Assembly: GCA_019649675.1 (NCBI GenBank)
Contig: BOWN01000001.1
Span: 418,868-482,867, forward strand
Direction of reading: 5' to 3'
DNA: 64,000 bases
Source of the DNA: Cryomorphaceae bacterium
GTDB taxonomy: Bacteria; Bacteroidota; Bacteroidia; Flavobacteriales; UBA7430
This document shows, in pieces, positions 55,606 through 64,000 of the stretch. The notes under the pieces were generated by a model, which made no database searches, had not been told where the DNA came from, and saw only the letters and a list, made by a program, of their open reading frames with translations. The position numbers and the translations under genes are program-made. Numbering within the stretch: the stretch's first letter is position 1; the number at the start of each line of letters is the position of its first letter.

Positions 55606-56745
55606 TTAAAGCGTTCCTCTTCTTGCCTGCTCTGCTTCAATAGACTCAAACAAAGCTTTAAAATTTCCTTTACCAAAAGATTGTGCACCTTTTCTTTGAA
55701 TAATCTCAAAAAACATGGTAGGTCTATCAACAATCGGTTTCGTAAAAATTTGTAGTAGGTAGCCCTCTTCATCTCTATCTACAAGTATGCCAAGATCTTT
55801 TAGCTTAAATATATTTTCATCTATTTCTCCACAGCGGTCTAATACCGTATCATAATAATTGCCTGGGACATAAAGAAACTCAACACCACGAGCTGTCATT
55901 TCAGTAACGGTTTCTATGATGTTATCGGTAGCAACTGCGATATGCTGACAGCCGGGGCCATTATAAAAATCCAAATATTCCTCAATTTGTGATTTTTTAA
56001 CGCCCTTTGCTGGTTCATTAATTGGAAATTTCACGCGACCGTTTCCATTAGTCATCACCTTACTCATTAAAGCAGTATATTTAGTAGAAATATCTCTATC
56101 ATCGAAGGTGATTAAGTTCGCAAAACCCATCGTTTTTTTATAAAAATCTGACCAAATATTCATTTCATCCCATCCAACATTGGCCACCATATGATCAATG
56201 TATTTCAAGCCTACCTGTTTAGGGTTAAAAGCAGATTCTTGCTTAACGTAACCCGGCAGAAAAACGCCATTATAATTTTTGCGCTCTACAAAAACATGAA
56301 CAGTATCTCCATAAGCATGAATTCCAGAACGAACAACTTCACCAAACTCATCTTTTTCAATAGTTGGCGGCATGTAAGCTTTAGCTCCTCTTTTTGTAGT
56401 CTCCTCGAAAGATTTTGTTGCATCATCAACCCACAGAGCAATTACTTTAACACCATCTCCATGTAATTTAATGTGTTCAGCAATATCTCCATCTGGACCC
56501 ATGGGTGTAGTTAAAACTACTCGAATTTTACCTTGCTGGAGAACATAGGATGTGCGGTCTTTGACTCCCGTTTCTAAACCAGCGTACGCTACTGTTTGAA
56601 AGCCTAAACAATTCTTATAATAAATTGATGATTGTTTAGCGTTACCAACGTATAGTTCAATATAATCTGTTCCTAAAAGCGGAAGAAAATCTTCTGCTTG
56701 TTGAAATATTTTTTCTAAATCTTGAGGGTGTGAAACTGTACTCAT
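55606..56745 (-). CDS. hppD: 4-hydroxyphenylpyruvate dioxygenase
   Basis: Converts 4-hydroxyphenylpyruvate to homogentisate in tyrosine breakdown. 379 residues, intact. Two vicinal-oxygen-chelate modules; iron ligands are the His of YIDHMVANVGWDEMNIWSDFY, the His of GPGCQHIAVATDNI, and the Glu of TMFFEIIQRKGAQSFGKGNFKALFES, the classic C-terminal signature. It follows hmgA by 24 bases on the same strand, so the two steps are probably co-transcribed. Confidence 0.96.
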   Translation of the reverse strand: MSTVSHPQDLEKIFQQAEDFLPLLGTDYIELYVGNAKQSSIYYKNCLGFQTVAYAGLETGVKDRTSYVLQQGKIRVVLTTPMGPDGDIAEHIKLHGDGVKVIALWVDDATKSFEETTKRGAKAYMPPTIEKDEFGEVVRSGIHAYGDTVHVFVERKNYNGVFLPGYVKQESAFNPKQVGLKYIDHMVANVGWDEMNIWSDFYKKTMGFANLITFDDRDISTKYTALMSKVMTNGNGRVKFPINEPAKGVKKSQIEEYLDFYNGPGCQHIAVATDNIIETVTEMTARGVEFLYVPGNYYDTVLDRCGEIDENIFKLKDLGILVDRDEEGYLLQIFTKPIVDRPTMFFEIIQRKGAQSFGKGNFKALFESIEAEQARRGTL

Positions 56746-56769
56746 TTTTTTTATTTTTGGAGACGCTCT

Positions 56770-57927
56770 TTAATGAGGCATCCACGATTTAAAATAATCT
56801 GGATTTTCTATATCTAATGCATGTTGCGTTATTTTTAAGGGTCTAAAAGTATCAACCATAACAGCGAGCTCCTGTGTTTCCTTCTGACCTATACTTCGCT
56901 CCATTGCTCCAGGATGCGGGCCATGTGGTATTCCAGCAGGATGTAAGGTAATGTGACCTTGTTCAATGTCGTTTCTGCTCATAAAGTCGCCATCCACGTA
57001 ATATAAAACTTCGTCTGAATCTATGTTACTGTGGTGATAAGGAGCCGGTATTGCTTTTGGGTGATAGTCGTATAATCTTGGGCAAAATGAACAAATTACA
57101 AAAGCAGACGTTTGAAATGTTTGATGAATAGGCGGAGGCATGTGTACTCGACCTGTAATAGGCTCAAAGTCGTGAATAGAAAATGCATATGGAAAATTAT
57201 AACCATCCCAACCTGCTACATTAAAAGGATGTGTGCATAAGTAAATTGATGTAAAATCATTTTCTTTTTAATCTTAATCAAAAATCACCTTCTTTATCGT
57301 AACACTCTAAATTTTTGGTGTTCTAATGTCTCTCTCACAAAAAGGTGAATGCTCTAGGAGTTGCCCAAACTTATTTCTGTACCTATTTGGCGTGTATATC
57401 GGACTGAAAGACTCTATAATGAAAAGTCGGTTGTCTTCAGAGTCAAAATCAATTTGATAAATGATGCCCCTAGGAATAACCAAATAATCGCCATATGAAA
57501 ACTTAATATTTCCCATCATCGTTCGAAGGGTCCCAGATCCTTTGTGAATGAAAAGTACTTCGTCTGCATCTGCATTTTTATAAAAATAATTTCGAAGTGA
57601 GGTCTTTGGTGCCGCTAAAGAAATATAACAATCATTATTCACTAAAACAGGAATTCTACTTGTTAAATAATCATCAGAAGTAGGAATTTCAAAACCTTTT
57701 AGCAATCGTGATTTTAAATTTTTATCATCTGCTATTTTAGGACTAAGATCAACAATCTTTCCACTGGCTTTTACCTGAGTTGGTCTGTTTACATGATAGA
57801 GCAATGATGACATCCCAGAAAAACCTTCAGTACCAAAGAGTTGTTCATAATGATACTTACCGTTCTCTTTCTTAAACACAGTGTGTCGTTTATGTGGGAT
57901 ATTTCCTAGTTTTGAATAAAATGGCAT
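56770..57927 (-). CDS. hmgA: Homogentisate 1,2-dioxygenase, frameshifted
   Basis: Opens the ring of homogentisate to maleylacetoacetate. Seen are PHKRHTVFKKENGKYHYEQLFG, YKNADADEVLFIHKGSGTLRTMMG, FSYGDYLVIPRGIIYQIDFD, FNVAGWDGYNFPYAFSIHDFEP, the His of MPPPIHQTF, and the metal-site end NIDSDEVLYYVDGDF and ITLHPAGIPHGPHPGAME. Breaks near 57300 and 57270 split the gene; the pieces add up to about 386 residues. First gene of a short hmgA-hppD unit. Confidence 0.93.
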
Positions 57928-57975
57928 AATTTAGGTTTTAAATCTTCTAAATGGGGAATAAAATGGTTAGGAATA

Positions 57976-57983
57976 CAAATGTA
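57976..57983 (-). promoter_or_regulatory. Candidate -7 box of hmgA-hppD
   Basis: TACATTTG on the minus strand, 48 bases before the hmgA ATG, fits TAnnTTTG. The nearest upstream TTG (in TTTTG) is only 11 bases away, too close for a standard -33 element, so the call is weak. Confidence 0.3.
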
Positions 57984-58175
57984 ATCGATTTATTCAAAAC
58001 ATATCATGCATATTATCAGTTCATTTGTATTAACTAATTTACTTAACCCTTAAATCGAAGAAGCTAAACGCTGTAATCTACTGGTTTATTGAAATTCATA
58101 TAAAACTACAAAATAAGCACTTATCAAACTTGATATATTAAAGATTTCATATCGTTTTCAGCAATCCAAATATCG

Positions 58176-58183
58176 TATATTTG
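58176..58183 (+). promoter_or_regulatory. Candidate -7 box of the threonine dehydrogenase gene
   Basis: TATATTTG fits TAnnTTTG and lies 28 bases before the ATG at 58212, a usual leader length. No clear -33 TTG is seen. Confidence 0.4.
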
Positions 58184-58211
58184 TTTACTTTGTGAAGCTA
58201 AAATTATATAT

Positions 58212-59165
58212 ATGACAAAAGATACCATTCTCGTAGTAGGTGCTTCAGGGCAAATTGGAACTGAATTGGTAATACAATTGAGGTCTGTTTACGGGAATTC
58301 TTCTGTCGTTGCATCTGATCTAAAATCAGCCACTAAAGAAATTATGGAGGGAGGACCTTTTGAGAATTTCGATATTATGGATGAATCTCGTCTGCATGAA
58401 GTTATCAAAAAACACAATATCACTCAGATTTATTTATTGGCAGCGCTTTTATCTGCTACAGCAGAAAAAAACATTGAGCTTGGCTGGGCACTCAACATGC
58501 GTTCTTTGTCGCATGTTCTAGATTTAGCAAGATATGGGAAAATTAAAAAAATATACTGGCCAAGTTCTATAGCTGTTTTTGGCCCTTCAACACCAAAGAT
58601 AAATACAGGTCAATATACCGTTATGGAGCCAAATACCGTGTACGGTATTTCAAAACAAGCAGGAGAGCGCTGGTGTGAATATTACCACAATAAATTTGGT
58701 GTAGATGTACGAAGCCTTCGCTACCCTGGCTTAATTAGCTGGAAAGAAAAACCAGGAGGCGGTACTACAGATTATGCTATTCATATTTATCATGAAGCAC
58801 TAAAGCGACAAAAATATGAGTGCTTTCTTTCAGCAACCACAACCTTACCTATGATGTATATGTCTGACGGAATTCGAGCTACCTTAGAGCTTATGGAGGC
58901 CCCTGCCGAAAAAATAAAAATTCGTTCGTCATACAATATCGCTGGTATTAGCTTTAATCCTGAAGAAATAGCAAACACAATTAAAAAACACATTCCTAAA
59001 TTTGAAATGTCTTATAAATTAGATCATCGTCAAAGCATTGCAGACGGTTGGCCTCAATCTATTGACGACCATTTTGCTGGAGCACATTGGGGTTGGAAAT
59101 ACCAATTTGATCTAAATGAAATTACGGAAGACATGATTGCAAACCTCAGAAAAGAGTACAATTAA
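58212..59165 (+). CDS. L-threonine 3-dehydrogenase, SDR/epimerase-like type
   Basis: 317 residues, intact. NAD motif [15 protein letters not shown], Ser/Tyr/Lys active site in [14 protein letters not shown] and [19 protein letters not shown], and the segment [29 protein letters not shown] that marks the short-chain L-threonine dehydrogenases of Flavobacteria. It oxidises threonine to 2-amino-3-ketobutyrate, which a partner (Kbl, not seen here) cleaves to glycine and acetyl-CoA. It is 14 bases before cysS, so the two may be co-transcribed. Confidence 0.85.
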   Translation: MTKDTILVVGASGQIGTELVIQLRSVYGNSSVVASDLKSATKEIMEGGPFENFDIMDESRLHEVIKKHNITQIYLLAALLSATAEKNIELGWALNMRSLSHVLDLARYGKIKKIYWPSSIAVFGPSTPKINTGQYTVMEPNTVYGISKQAGERWCEYYHNKFGVDVRSLRYPGLISWKEKPGGGTTDYAIHIYHEALKRQKYECFLSATTTLPMMYMSDGIRATLELMEAPAEKIKIRSSYNIAGISFNPEEIANTIKKHIPKFEMSYKLDHRQSIADGWPQSIDDHFAGAHWGWKYQFDLNEITEDMIANLRKEYN

Positions 59166-59179
59166 AATTAACACACATC

Positions 59180-60643
59180 ATGCAAAACTTAAAACTTTAC
59201 AACTCCCTAAGTAGAAAAAAGGAAGCGTTTAAACCAATAACCGAAGGCCGAGTTGGAATGTATGTATGTGGCCCTACAGTATATGGCGATGCTCATTTAG
59301 GTCATGCTAGACCAGGAATCACATTTGATGTTGTGTATAGATACTTACAGCATTTGGGCTACAAAACGCGTTATGTGCGAAACATTACAGATGTTGGACA
59401 TCTGGTAAATGATGCCGATGAGGGTGAAGATAAAATTGCTAAAAAAGCACGTCTCGATCAGTTAGAACCTATGGAGGTTGTGGCATACTATACGCGAAGT
59501 TACCATAGAGATATGGCGCTTCTAAATACCCTACCACCTAGTATAGAACCAACTGCTACTGGTCACATTATTGAGCAAATTCAAATGATTGAAAAAATCC
59601 TAGCAAATGGCTATGCATACGAAGTTGACGGAAACGTATACTTTGATGTGGTTAAATACAATAAAGATCATGCTTATGGAAAATTGTCGGGAAGAAACAT
59701 CGAAGACATGATGTCGAATACTCGTGAATTAGATGGACAATCAGAAAAAAGAAACGCTGTAGATTTTGCCCTTTGGAAAAAAGCCTCTCCAGAGCATATT
59801 ATGCGATGGCCTTCACCATGGTCTGAAGGCTTTCCGGGCTGGCATCTAGAATGTTCTGCTATGAGTACAAAATACCTCGGAAAGCGGTTTGACATTCATG
59901 GAGGAGGAATGGATTTGGTGTTTCCACATCACGAAGCTGAAATTGCACAATCTTGTGCCAGCGATGGGCATGATGCGGTCAACTATTGGATGCACAATAA
60001 TATGATTACCATTCATGGGCAAAAAATGGGTAAATCTCTTGGAAACTTTATCACATTAAGTGAATTCTTTAGTGGTGAGCACGAGAGTTTAGATCAGGCA
60101 TACAATCCAATGACCATTCGCTTTTTTATACTTCAAGCGCACTATAGATCTACGGTAGACTTCTCTAATGAAGCCCTACAAGCTGCAGAAAAAGGAATGA
60201 ATAAGTTGATGACTGCAATAGACACTTTAGAAGGGATTACAACTTCAAATGAATCTAGCCTAAATGTAGAAGACTACAAACAGAAATTCTACGATGCCAT
60301 CAACGACGATTTTAACAGCCCTATTTTAATTGCCCACATCTTTGATGTGGTAAAACAAATCAACTCTATTGCGGCCGGGAATGGAAGCCTTAATGAAAAA
60401 TCAAAAAATGATTTAATGAAGCTTATGAACGACTTCTGCTTCGATATTTTAGGTTTGAAAAAAATAGAATCTGAAACAGAAGATGGCTTAAGCGACGAGA
60501 TCATGGAAGTTGTTTTGGGCTTAAGAAAACAAGCAAAAGAAAATAAAGATTGGATTACCGCAGACTTTATTCGTGATGAACTCGCTAAGCTAAATATTAC
60601 AGTTAAAGATTCGAAAGACGGAGCTAGCTGGACAAAAAAGTAA
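59180..60643 (+). CDS. cysS: Cysteinyl-tRNA synthetase
   Basis: 487 residues, intact, normal length. Zinc and HIGH-type site [21 protein letters not shown], the second zinc region [15 protein letters not shown] and [12 protein letters not shown], and the KMSKS-type loop [14 protein letters not shown] are all present. It charges tRNA-Cys. The C-terminal 90 residues form the usual anticodon-binding helical bundle. Lies between the threonine dehydrogenase and an M28 lipoprotein gene, all on the plus strand. Confidence 0.96.
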   Translation: MQNLKLYNSLSRKKEAFKPITEGRVGMYVCGPTVYGDAHLGHARPGITFDVVYRYLQHLGYKTRYVRNITDVGHLVNDADEGEDKIAKKARLDQLEPMEVVAYYTRSYHRDMALLNTLPPSIEPTATGHIIEQIQMIEKILANGYAYEVDGNVYFDVVKYNKDHAYGKLSGRNIEDMMSNTRELDGQSEKRNAVDFALWKKASPEHIMRWPSPWSEGFPGWHLECSAMSTKYLGKRFDIHGGGMDLVFPHHEAEIAQSCASDGHDAVNYWMHNNMITIHGQKMGKSLGNFITLSEFFSGEHESLDQAYNPMTIRFFILQAHYRSTVDFSNEALQAAEKGMNKLMTAIDTLEGITTSNESSLNVEDYKQKFYDAINDDFNSPILIAHIFDVVKQINSIAAGNGSLNEKSKNDLMKLMNDFCFDILGLKKIESETEDGLSDEIMEVVLGLRKQAKENKDWITADFIRDELAKLNITVKDSKDGASWTKK

Positions 60644-60672
60644 AATATGATATTACTAATGAATTCAATCGA

Positions 60673-61650
60673 ATGAAAAAAATAATCTTAATACTTCTAA
60701 GTTTATTAGTGCAAGGCTGTGGGAATGAACCAGCTGTAAAAAAGAACACTTCTGCACCTAAAAAAGTCGTAGAAGTACCAAGCTTCAACTCAGACTCTGC
60801 CTATGATTTCATTGCCAAGCAAGTGGCCTTTGGTCCTCGGGTTCCAAACAGTAAAGCACATCAGGCTTGTGGAGAATATCTCATCAATACTCTAAATCGA
60901 TATTGCGATACTGTTATCGTTCAAAAAGCAGACTTAACTGCGTTTAATGGCAATGTTTTAAAATCAAAAAACATTATTGCATCCTTCAAACCAGAACGCG
61001 CAAAACGAGTTATGCTTTGTGCACACTGGGACACCCGTCCTTTTGCAGATCAGGCAGAAACAAATAAAAATACCCCTATAGAAGGCGCTAATGATGGGGG
61101 AAGCGGTGTGGCTGTGCTTTTAGAAATGGCGCGTCAGTTTTCAATAAAAAAACCTGATGTAGGTGTAGACATCATTCTCTTTGACTCGGAAGACTATGGG
61201 CAACCTGACGAAAGTGAGTATCCTAGAATGCAACATTCCTATTGTTTGGGATCGCAGTATTGGGCGCAAAACCTTCACAAACCAAACTATTTTGCAAAGT
61301 ATGGCATATTACTAGATATGGTTGGGGGAAAAGAAGCGGTATTTACCCAAGAGTTGACTTCTATGACTTTTGCAGAGAAAACGGTTAAAAAGTTTGGAAT
61401 ACTGCTGCTGCACTTGGTTACGGTGGACAGTTTCTGTTTCAAAAACCAACCTTGTTATTGATGATCATTACTATATTAACAACTACGCAAATGGACGCGT
61501 ACCTACCATAGACATCATTGAACACGATGCCTCAACAAAAACAAGTTCTACAAGCACTGGCATACGCATGAAGACAAGCTGGAACACATAGATAAAAACT
61601 CGCTAAAAGCAGTAGGTCAAACCGTTATGTACGTGGTTTATAACGAATAG
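60673..61650 (+). CDS. M28 family metallopeptidase lipoprotein, frameshifted 3' half
   Basis: A lipoprotein signal (MKKIILILLSLLVQGC, lipobox VQGC) leads to an M28 fold: FIAKQVAFGPRVPNSKAHQ, zinc ligands in LCAHWDTRPFADQ (His, then Asp), EGANDGGSGVAVLLEMA (Asp), ILFDSEDYGQP (Glu), LLDMVGGKEAVF (Asp) and VIDDHYYINNY/IIEHDAS (late region). The layout resembles glutaminyl-peptide cyclotransferase-like members of M28, some of which cyclise N-terminal Gln rather than cut peptides. Frame breaks near 61395-61440 and 61545; the true end AVGQTVMYVVYNE stops at 61650. Peptidase versus cyclase cannot be settled here. Confidence 0.82.
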
Positions 61651-61655
61651 GTGTA

Positions 61656-61687
61656 TAAAAAGCCCCTGCAAATGCAGGGCTTTTTAA
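61656..61687. terminator. Bidirectional terminator between convergent M28 and S46 peptidase genes
   Basis: Inverted repeat: AAAAAGCCC...TGCA paired with TGCAGGGCTTTTT around a two-A centre (one extra C bulges on the left arm). A runs on the left and T runs on the right let it work in both directions between the stops at 61650 and 61704. Confidence 0.85.
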
Positions 61688-61703
61688 ATATTATAAGAAG
61701 CAC

Positions 61704-63887
61704 TTACTCAGCTTTTACCAAGTCCATTTCTTCTATTAAGTGCGTTGCACCTGCGTACTTATCTACAATAAATAAGACGTAACGAATGTCGCAAGAAATT
61801 GTTCTTTGTAATTCTGGTTCAAAGGCAATATCGCCACTCATGGCTTCCCAATTCCCATCAAAAGCAGTTCCGATAAGGTGTCCTTTTGCGTTGATCACTG
61901 GCGATCCAGAATTCCCACCAGTAATATCTGTATTGTGAATAAAGTTAATGATAAGATCTCCGTTTTTGTCGGCATATTGTCCGTAATCTTTGGCATCATA
62001 AAGATCAATAAGGCCTTGTGGCAAATCAAACTCATGATCGCCAGGCACATACTTTTCAATAACACCCTCTAAAGTTGTTATATAATCATAATGAACCGCA
62101 TCTGCTGGCACATAATCACCTACAGTACCATAGGTAGTTCGCATGGTAGAATTTGCATTCGGATAATACACTTTATCTGAGTCCATTTTACGAAGACCAT
62201 CTACAAATAAGCGGTTTCCTTTAGCAAGCATCGCATCAGACTCTGCTGTGACAGCACCCATACTAAAGTAGCTTTGCACAATAGACCCAGCAGACATTGC
62301 TGCAAGATCTTTTGAGAGTTTCTTTGCATTTGGCGCAAGGATAAAGGCATTAAAACGTGCCTCGTCTGTGAAGAAAGACTTCGCATACATCTTAGCTGCG
62401 AAATTGGTAAAATCGCCTTTATACTTTTTATCTACATGAGCAAAAAGCTTGGATGCTGTGAGGCATCTACTCTGCTTGATATTTGGCAAACAATTTGGCA
62501 AATTGCTCTTCATCTAAAGCTGCATTATAATTTTTAAAGTGTTCTGAAGCAGAAGCTTGAGCTGTGAAATTAAGGCCGCTTTTTGGTCAGGATCTTCTGT
62601 GCTTAAAAGCTGCTCAATCATTCGGTTGGCACGGTAGGTAATAAAATAACATCTGTTCCTCTAATCCTACTTCCGAAAGGAAATTAGCACCTTTTTCTGT
62701 TGCATCCGATGCCGCATAGGCTTGTTCAATTAAGCTCAGCGCCTCACCGTATTTTGCTTTATTTGAATCAGAAGAATTTGCAAATGCGGTAAAGTCTGCT
62801 TCAATGGCTTGTTTTTTTTCATAAACACCCAAGCGCTTCAATCCTTTAGATTGGCCTATAAAGTATTTCCAATAGTTGGCCGTTTGAGCATATTTTGAAG
62901 CATATTGATTCTAACAGCTGGGTCGGCATCCATATACTTTTTCATGATGTTTAATTTTAAATCACGAATGTCAACAATGGTAGGCGCTTTAATATCGAGC
63001 ATTTGCTCTACACCCCATGAAGTTAGAAAACGATCTGTAGAACCTGGATAACCCCAAACCATGGTAAAGTCATCATTCTCCACACCCTCTAAAGAAATAG
63101 GTAGGTGGTGGTAAAAAGCATTGTTTTTCTCTCTTAACTCTTTTGTTAAAGGAACATTCTCTTCTGCATAAGCCGCAGGTGTTCCATCAGGCGCAGCGTA
63201 GATTCGGGAAAATGGAAAAGTCGCCCGTATGACGAGGCCACATCCAGTTGTCGGTATCGCCACCGTATTTTCCTACTGAAGATGGAGGGGCACCCACCAA
63301 ACGAATATCGCTAAAACGCTCATACATGAACATGTAAAATTCATTACCCTCGTAAAAAGACTTTACCTTACAAATATAACTGTTGTCTTCTGTTGCTTCT
63401 GTCTTAATTGCTTTCATTTCTGCATCTATAGCCTGAGCACGTTCCACCTCAGTCATCTCATCATTTACAACAGCCAATATACGCTCAGTAACATCCTCCA
63501 TTCGTATTAAAAATCAACAAATAAATCTGGATTTTTAAGCTCTTTAGATCGGTCCATCGCCCAAAAGCCATCTGTTAAATAATCATTCTCCACAGTAGAA
63601 TGGTCTTGAATGGCACCATATCCACAATGGTGATTGGTTAAAAGCAAGCCTTCTGCGGAAATAACTTCTCCTGTACAAAAGCCACTAAAACTTACAATGG
63701 CATCCTTCAAACTAGAGTTGTTAATGCTGTATAACTCTTCTGCTGTGAGTTGCAAACCTGCAGCTTGCATGTCTACCTCATTTAAACGCTTAACAAACAT
63801 AGGTAGCCACATTCCTTCGTCTGCTTTTAAAGAAATAGGTGCGACAAAAAGAAAGGCTAAAATGAAACCTAAAATTTTCTTATTCAT
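61704..63887 (-). CDS. S46 family dipeptidyl-peptidase, DPP7-like, frameshifted
   Basis: Periplasmic serine peptidase that removes N-terminal dipeptides. Signal peptide MNKKILGFILAFLFVAPISL, then DEGMWLPMFVKRLNE. Catalytic His in LLTNHHCGYGAIQ, Asp in [21 protein letters not shown], Ser in ITGGNSGSPVINAKG. Near the end AFDGNWEAMSGDIAFEPELQ has Gly at the position where DPP11 carries Arg, pointing to DPP7-like (hydrophobic P1) preference. Frame breaks near 63505, 63225, 62870, 62640, 62585 and 62500 cut it into pieces that add to about 720 residues. Stop at 61704 follows DLVKAE. Confidence 0.92.
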
Positions 63888-64000
63888 CTGAATATTTTTT
63901 TCGATTAATAATTATAGTATCACAAAGAAAAGAAATATTCGCAAATAATGGGGCCTCATTAAAGAGGCGATTTCCATCATAAAATCTAAAATACGGCTCA

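Noticed and set aside
63950..63970. Small inverted repeat GCCTC...GAGGC with a 6-base loop near the right edge
   Set aside because: No T run follows on either strand and the neighbouring gene is cut off by the window, so it cannot be called a terminator.

Overview
The window looks like a chromosomal segment of an AT-rich member of the Bacteroidota, most likely a Flavobacteriales lineage (Cryomorphaceae/Schleiferiaceae-like; family not certain). The evidence is type IX secretion (T9SS) C-terminal sorting domains on three secreted proteins, a fused murF-alr gene, Bacteroidota-restricted DUF2480 and DUF4271 proteins, a long PurF, a Dxr-RseP pair, an S46 dipeptidyl-peptidase, and -7 boxes of the form TAnnTTTG. 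It is almost entirely housekeeping. I saw no transposase, integrase, phage gene, CRISPR array, rRNA or tRNA.

Sequence quality dominates the reading. About 30 genes are broken by single-base indels, mostly in A or T runs. Restoring one base usually recovers the family-typical protein, even its exact C-terminus (LeuS, HemC, RnpA, RsmI, the TerB/J-domain protein). I therefore annotate these as single CDSs with sequence frameshifts, not pseudogenes. The sequence probably comes from an unpolished long-read assembly.

Layout. 1-5840, minus: 5' part of ileS, a T9SS-secreted Cys/Asp-repeat protein, a DUF2490/DUF4956/VTC-domain cassette, a MORN-repeat lipoprotein, and a PabA/TrpG amidotransferase. 6092-10004, plus: purF, a secreted M28 peptidase, gpsA. 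10051-16464, minus: a complete SUF iron-sulfur operon read as iscA-like, sufB, sufC, sufD, sufS, sufE, a DUF59/SufT-like gene and DUF2480. 16585-19717: thiL facing an alpha/beta hydrolase and a PepP-type aminopeptidase. 19922-23301, plus: sdhCAB. 23307-29087: a TerB/J-domain protein, a DUF1853 protein, an ALDH7-type dehydrogenase, rseP and dxr. 29176-34807, plus: an alpha/beta hydrolase, then the haem operon hemA-hemC-hemD-hemE-hemF. 34804-42239: leuS, dnaG, recJ, rsmI. 42326-45361, plus: tdk and murF-alr. 45371-50370, minus: an O-antigen ligase-like membrane protein, a ctpA-like S41 protease, yidD, rnpA, a second HemD-like protein and a DUF4271 protein. 50439-52177, minus: two T9SS cargo proteins, one an intradiol-dioxygenase-like enzyme. 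52345-55595, plus: a GcdH-type acyl-CoA dehydrogenase and a two-component system. 55606-57927, minus: hmgA-hppD. 58212-61650, plus: threonine dehydrogenase, cysS and an M28 lipoprotein. 61704-63887, minus: a DPP7-like S46 peptidase.

Together the genes suggest an aerobic heterotroph living on protein. Secreted or periplasmic peptidases (two M28, S46) would feed catabolism of tyrosine (HppD, HmgA), threonine (Tdh) and probably lysine (ALDH7 and GcdH types). Succinate dehydrogenase, SUF and haem biosynthesis support respiration. No gene-free stretch exceeds 300 bases; the longest are 57928-58211, 37595-37869 and 5841-6091. They hold candidate promoters and, at 37737, one possible 40-residue ORF. 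I found no convincing undescribed system. The best leads are the VTC/DUF4956/DUF2490 cassette, the extra HemD-like/DUF4271 pair, and the exported intradiol-dioxygenase-like protein.
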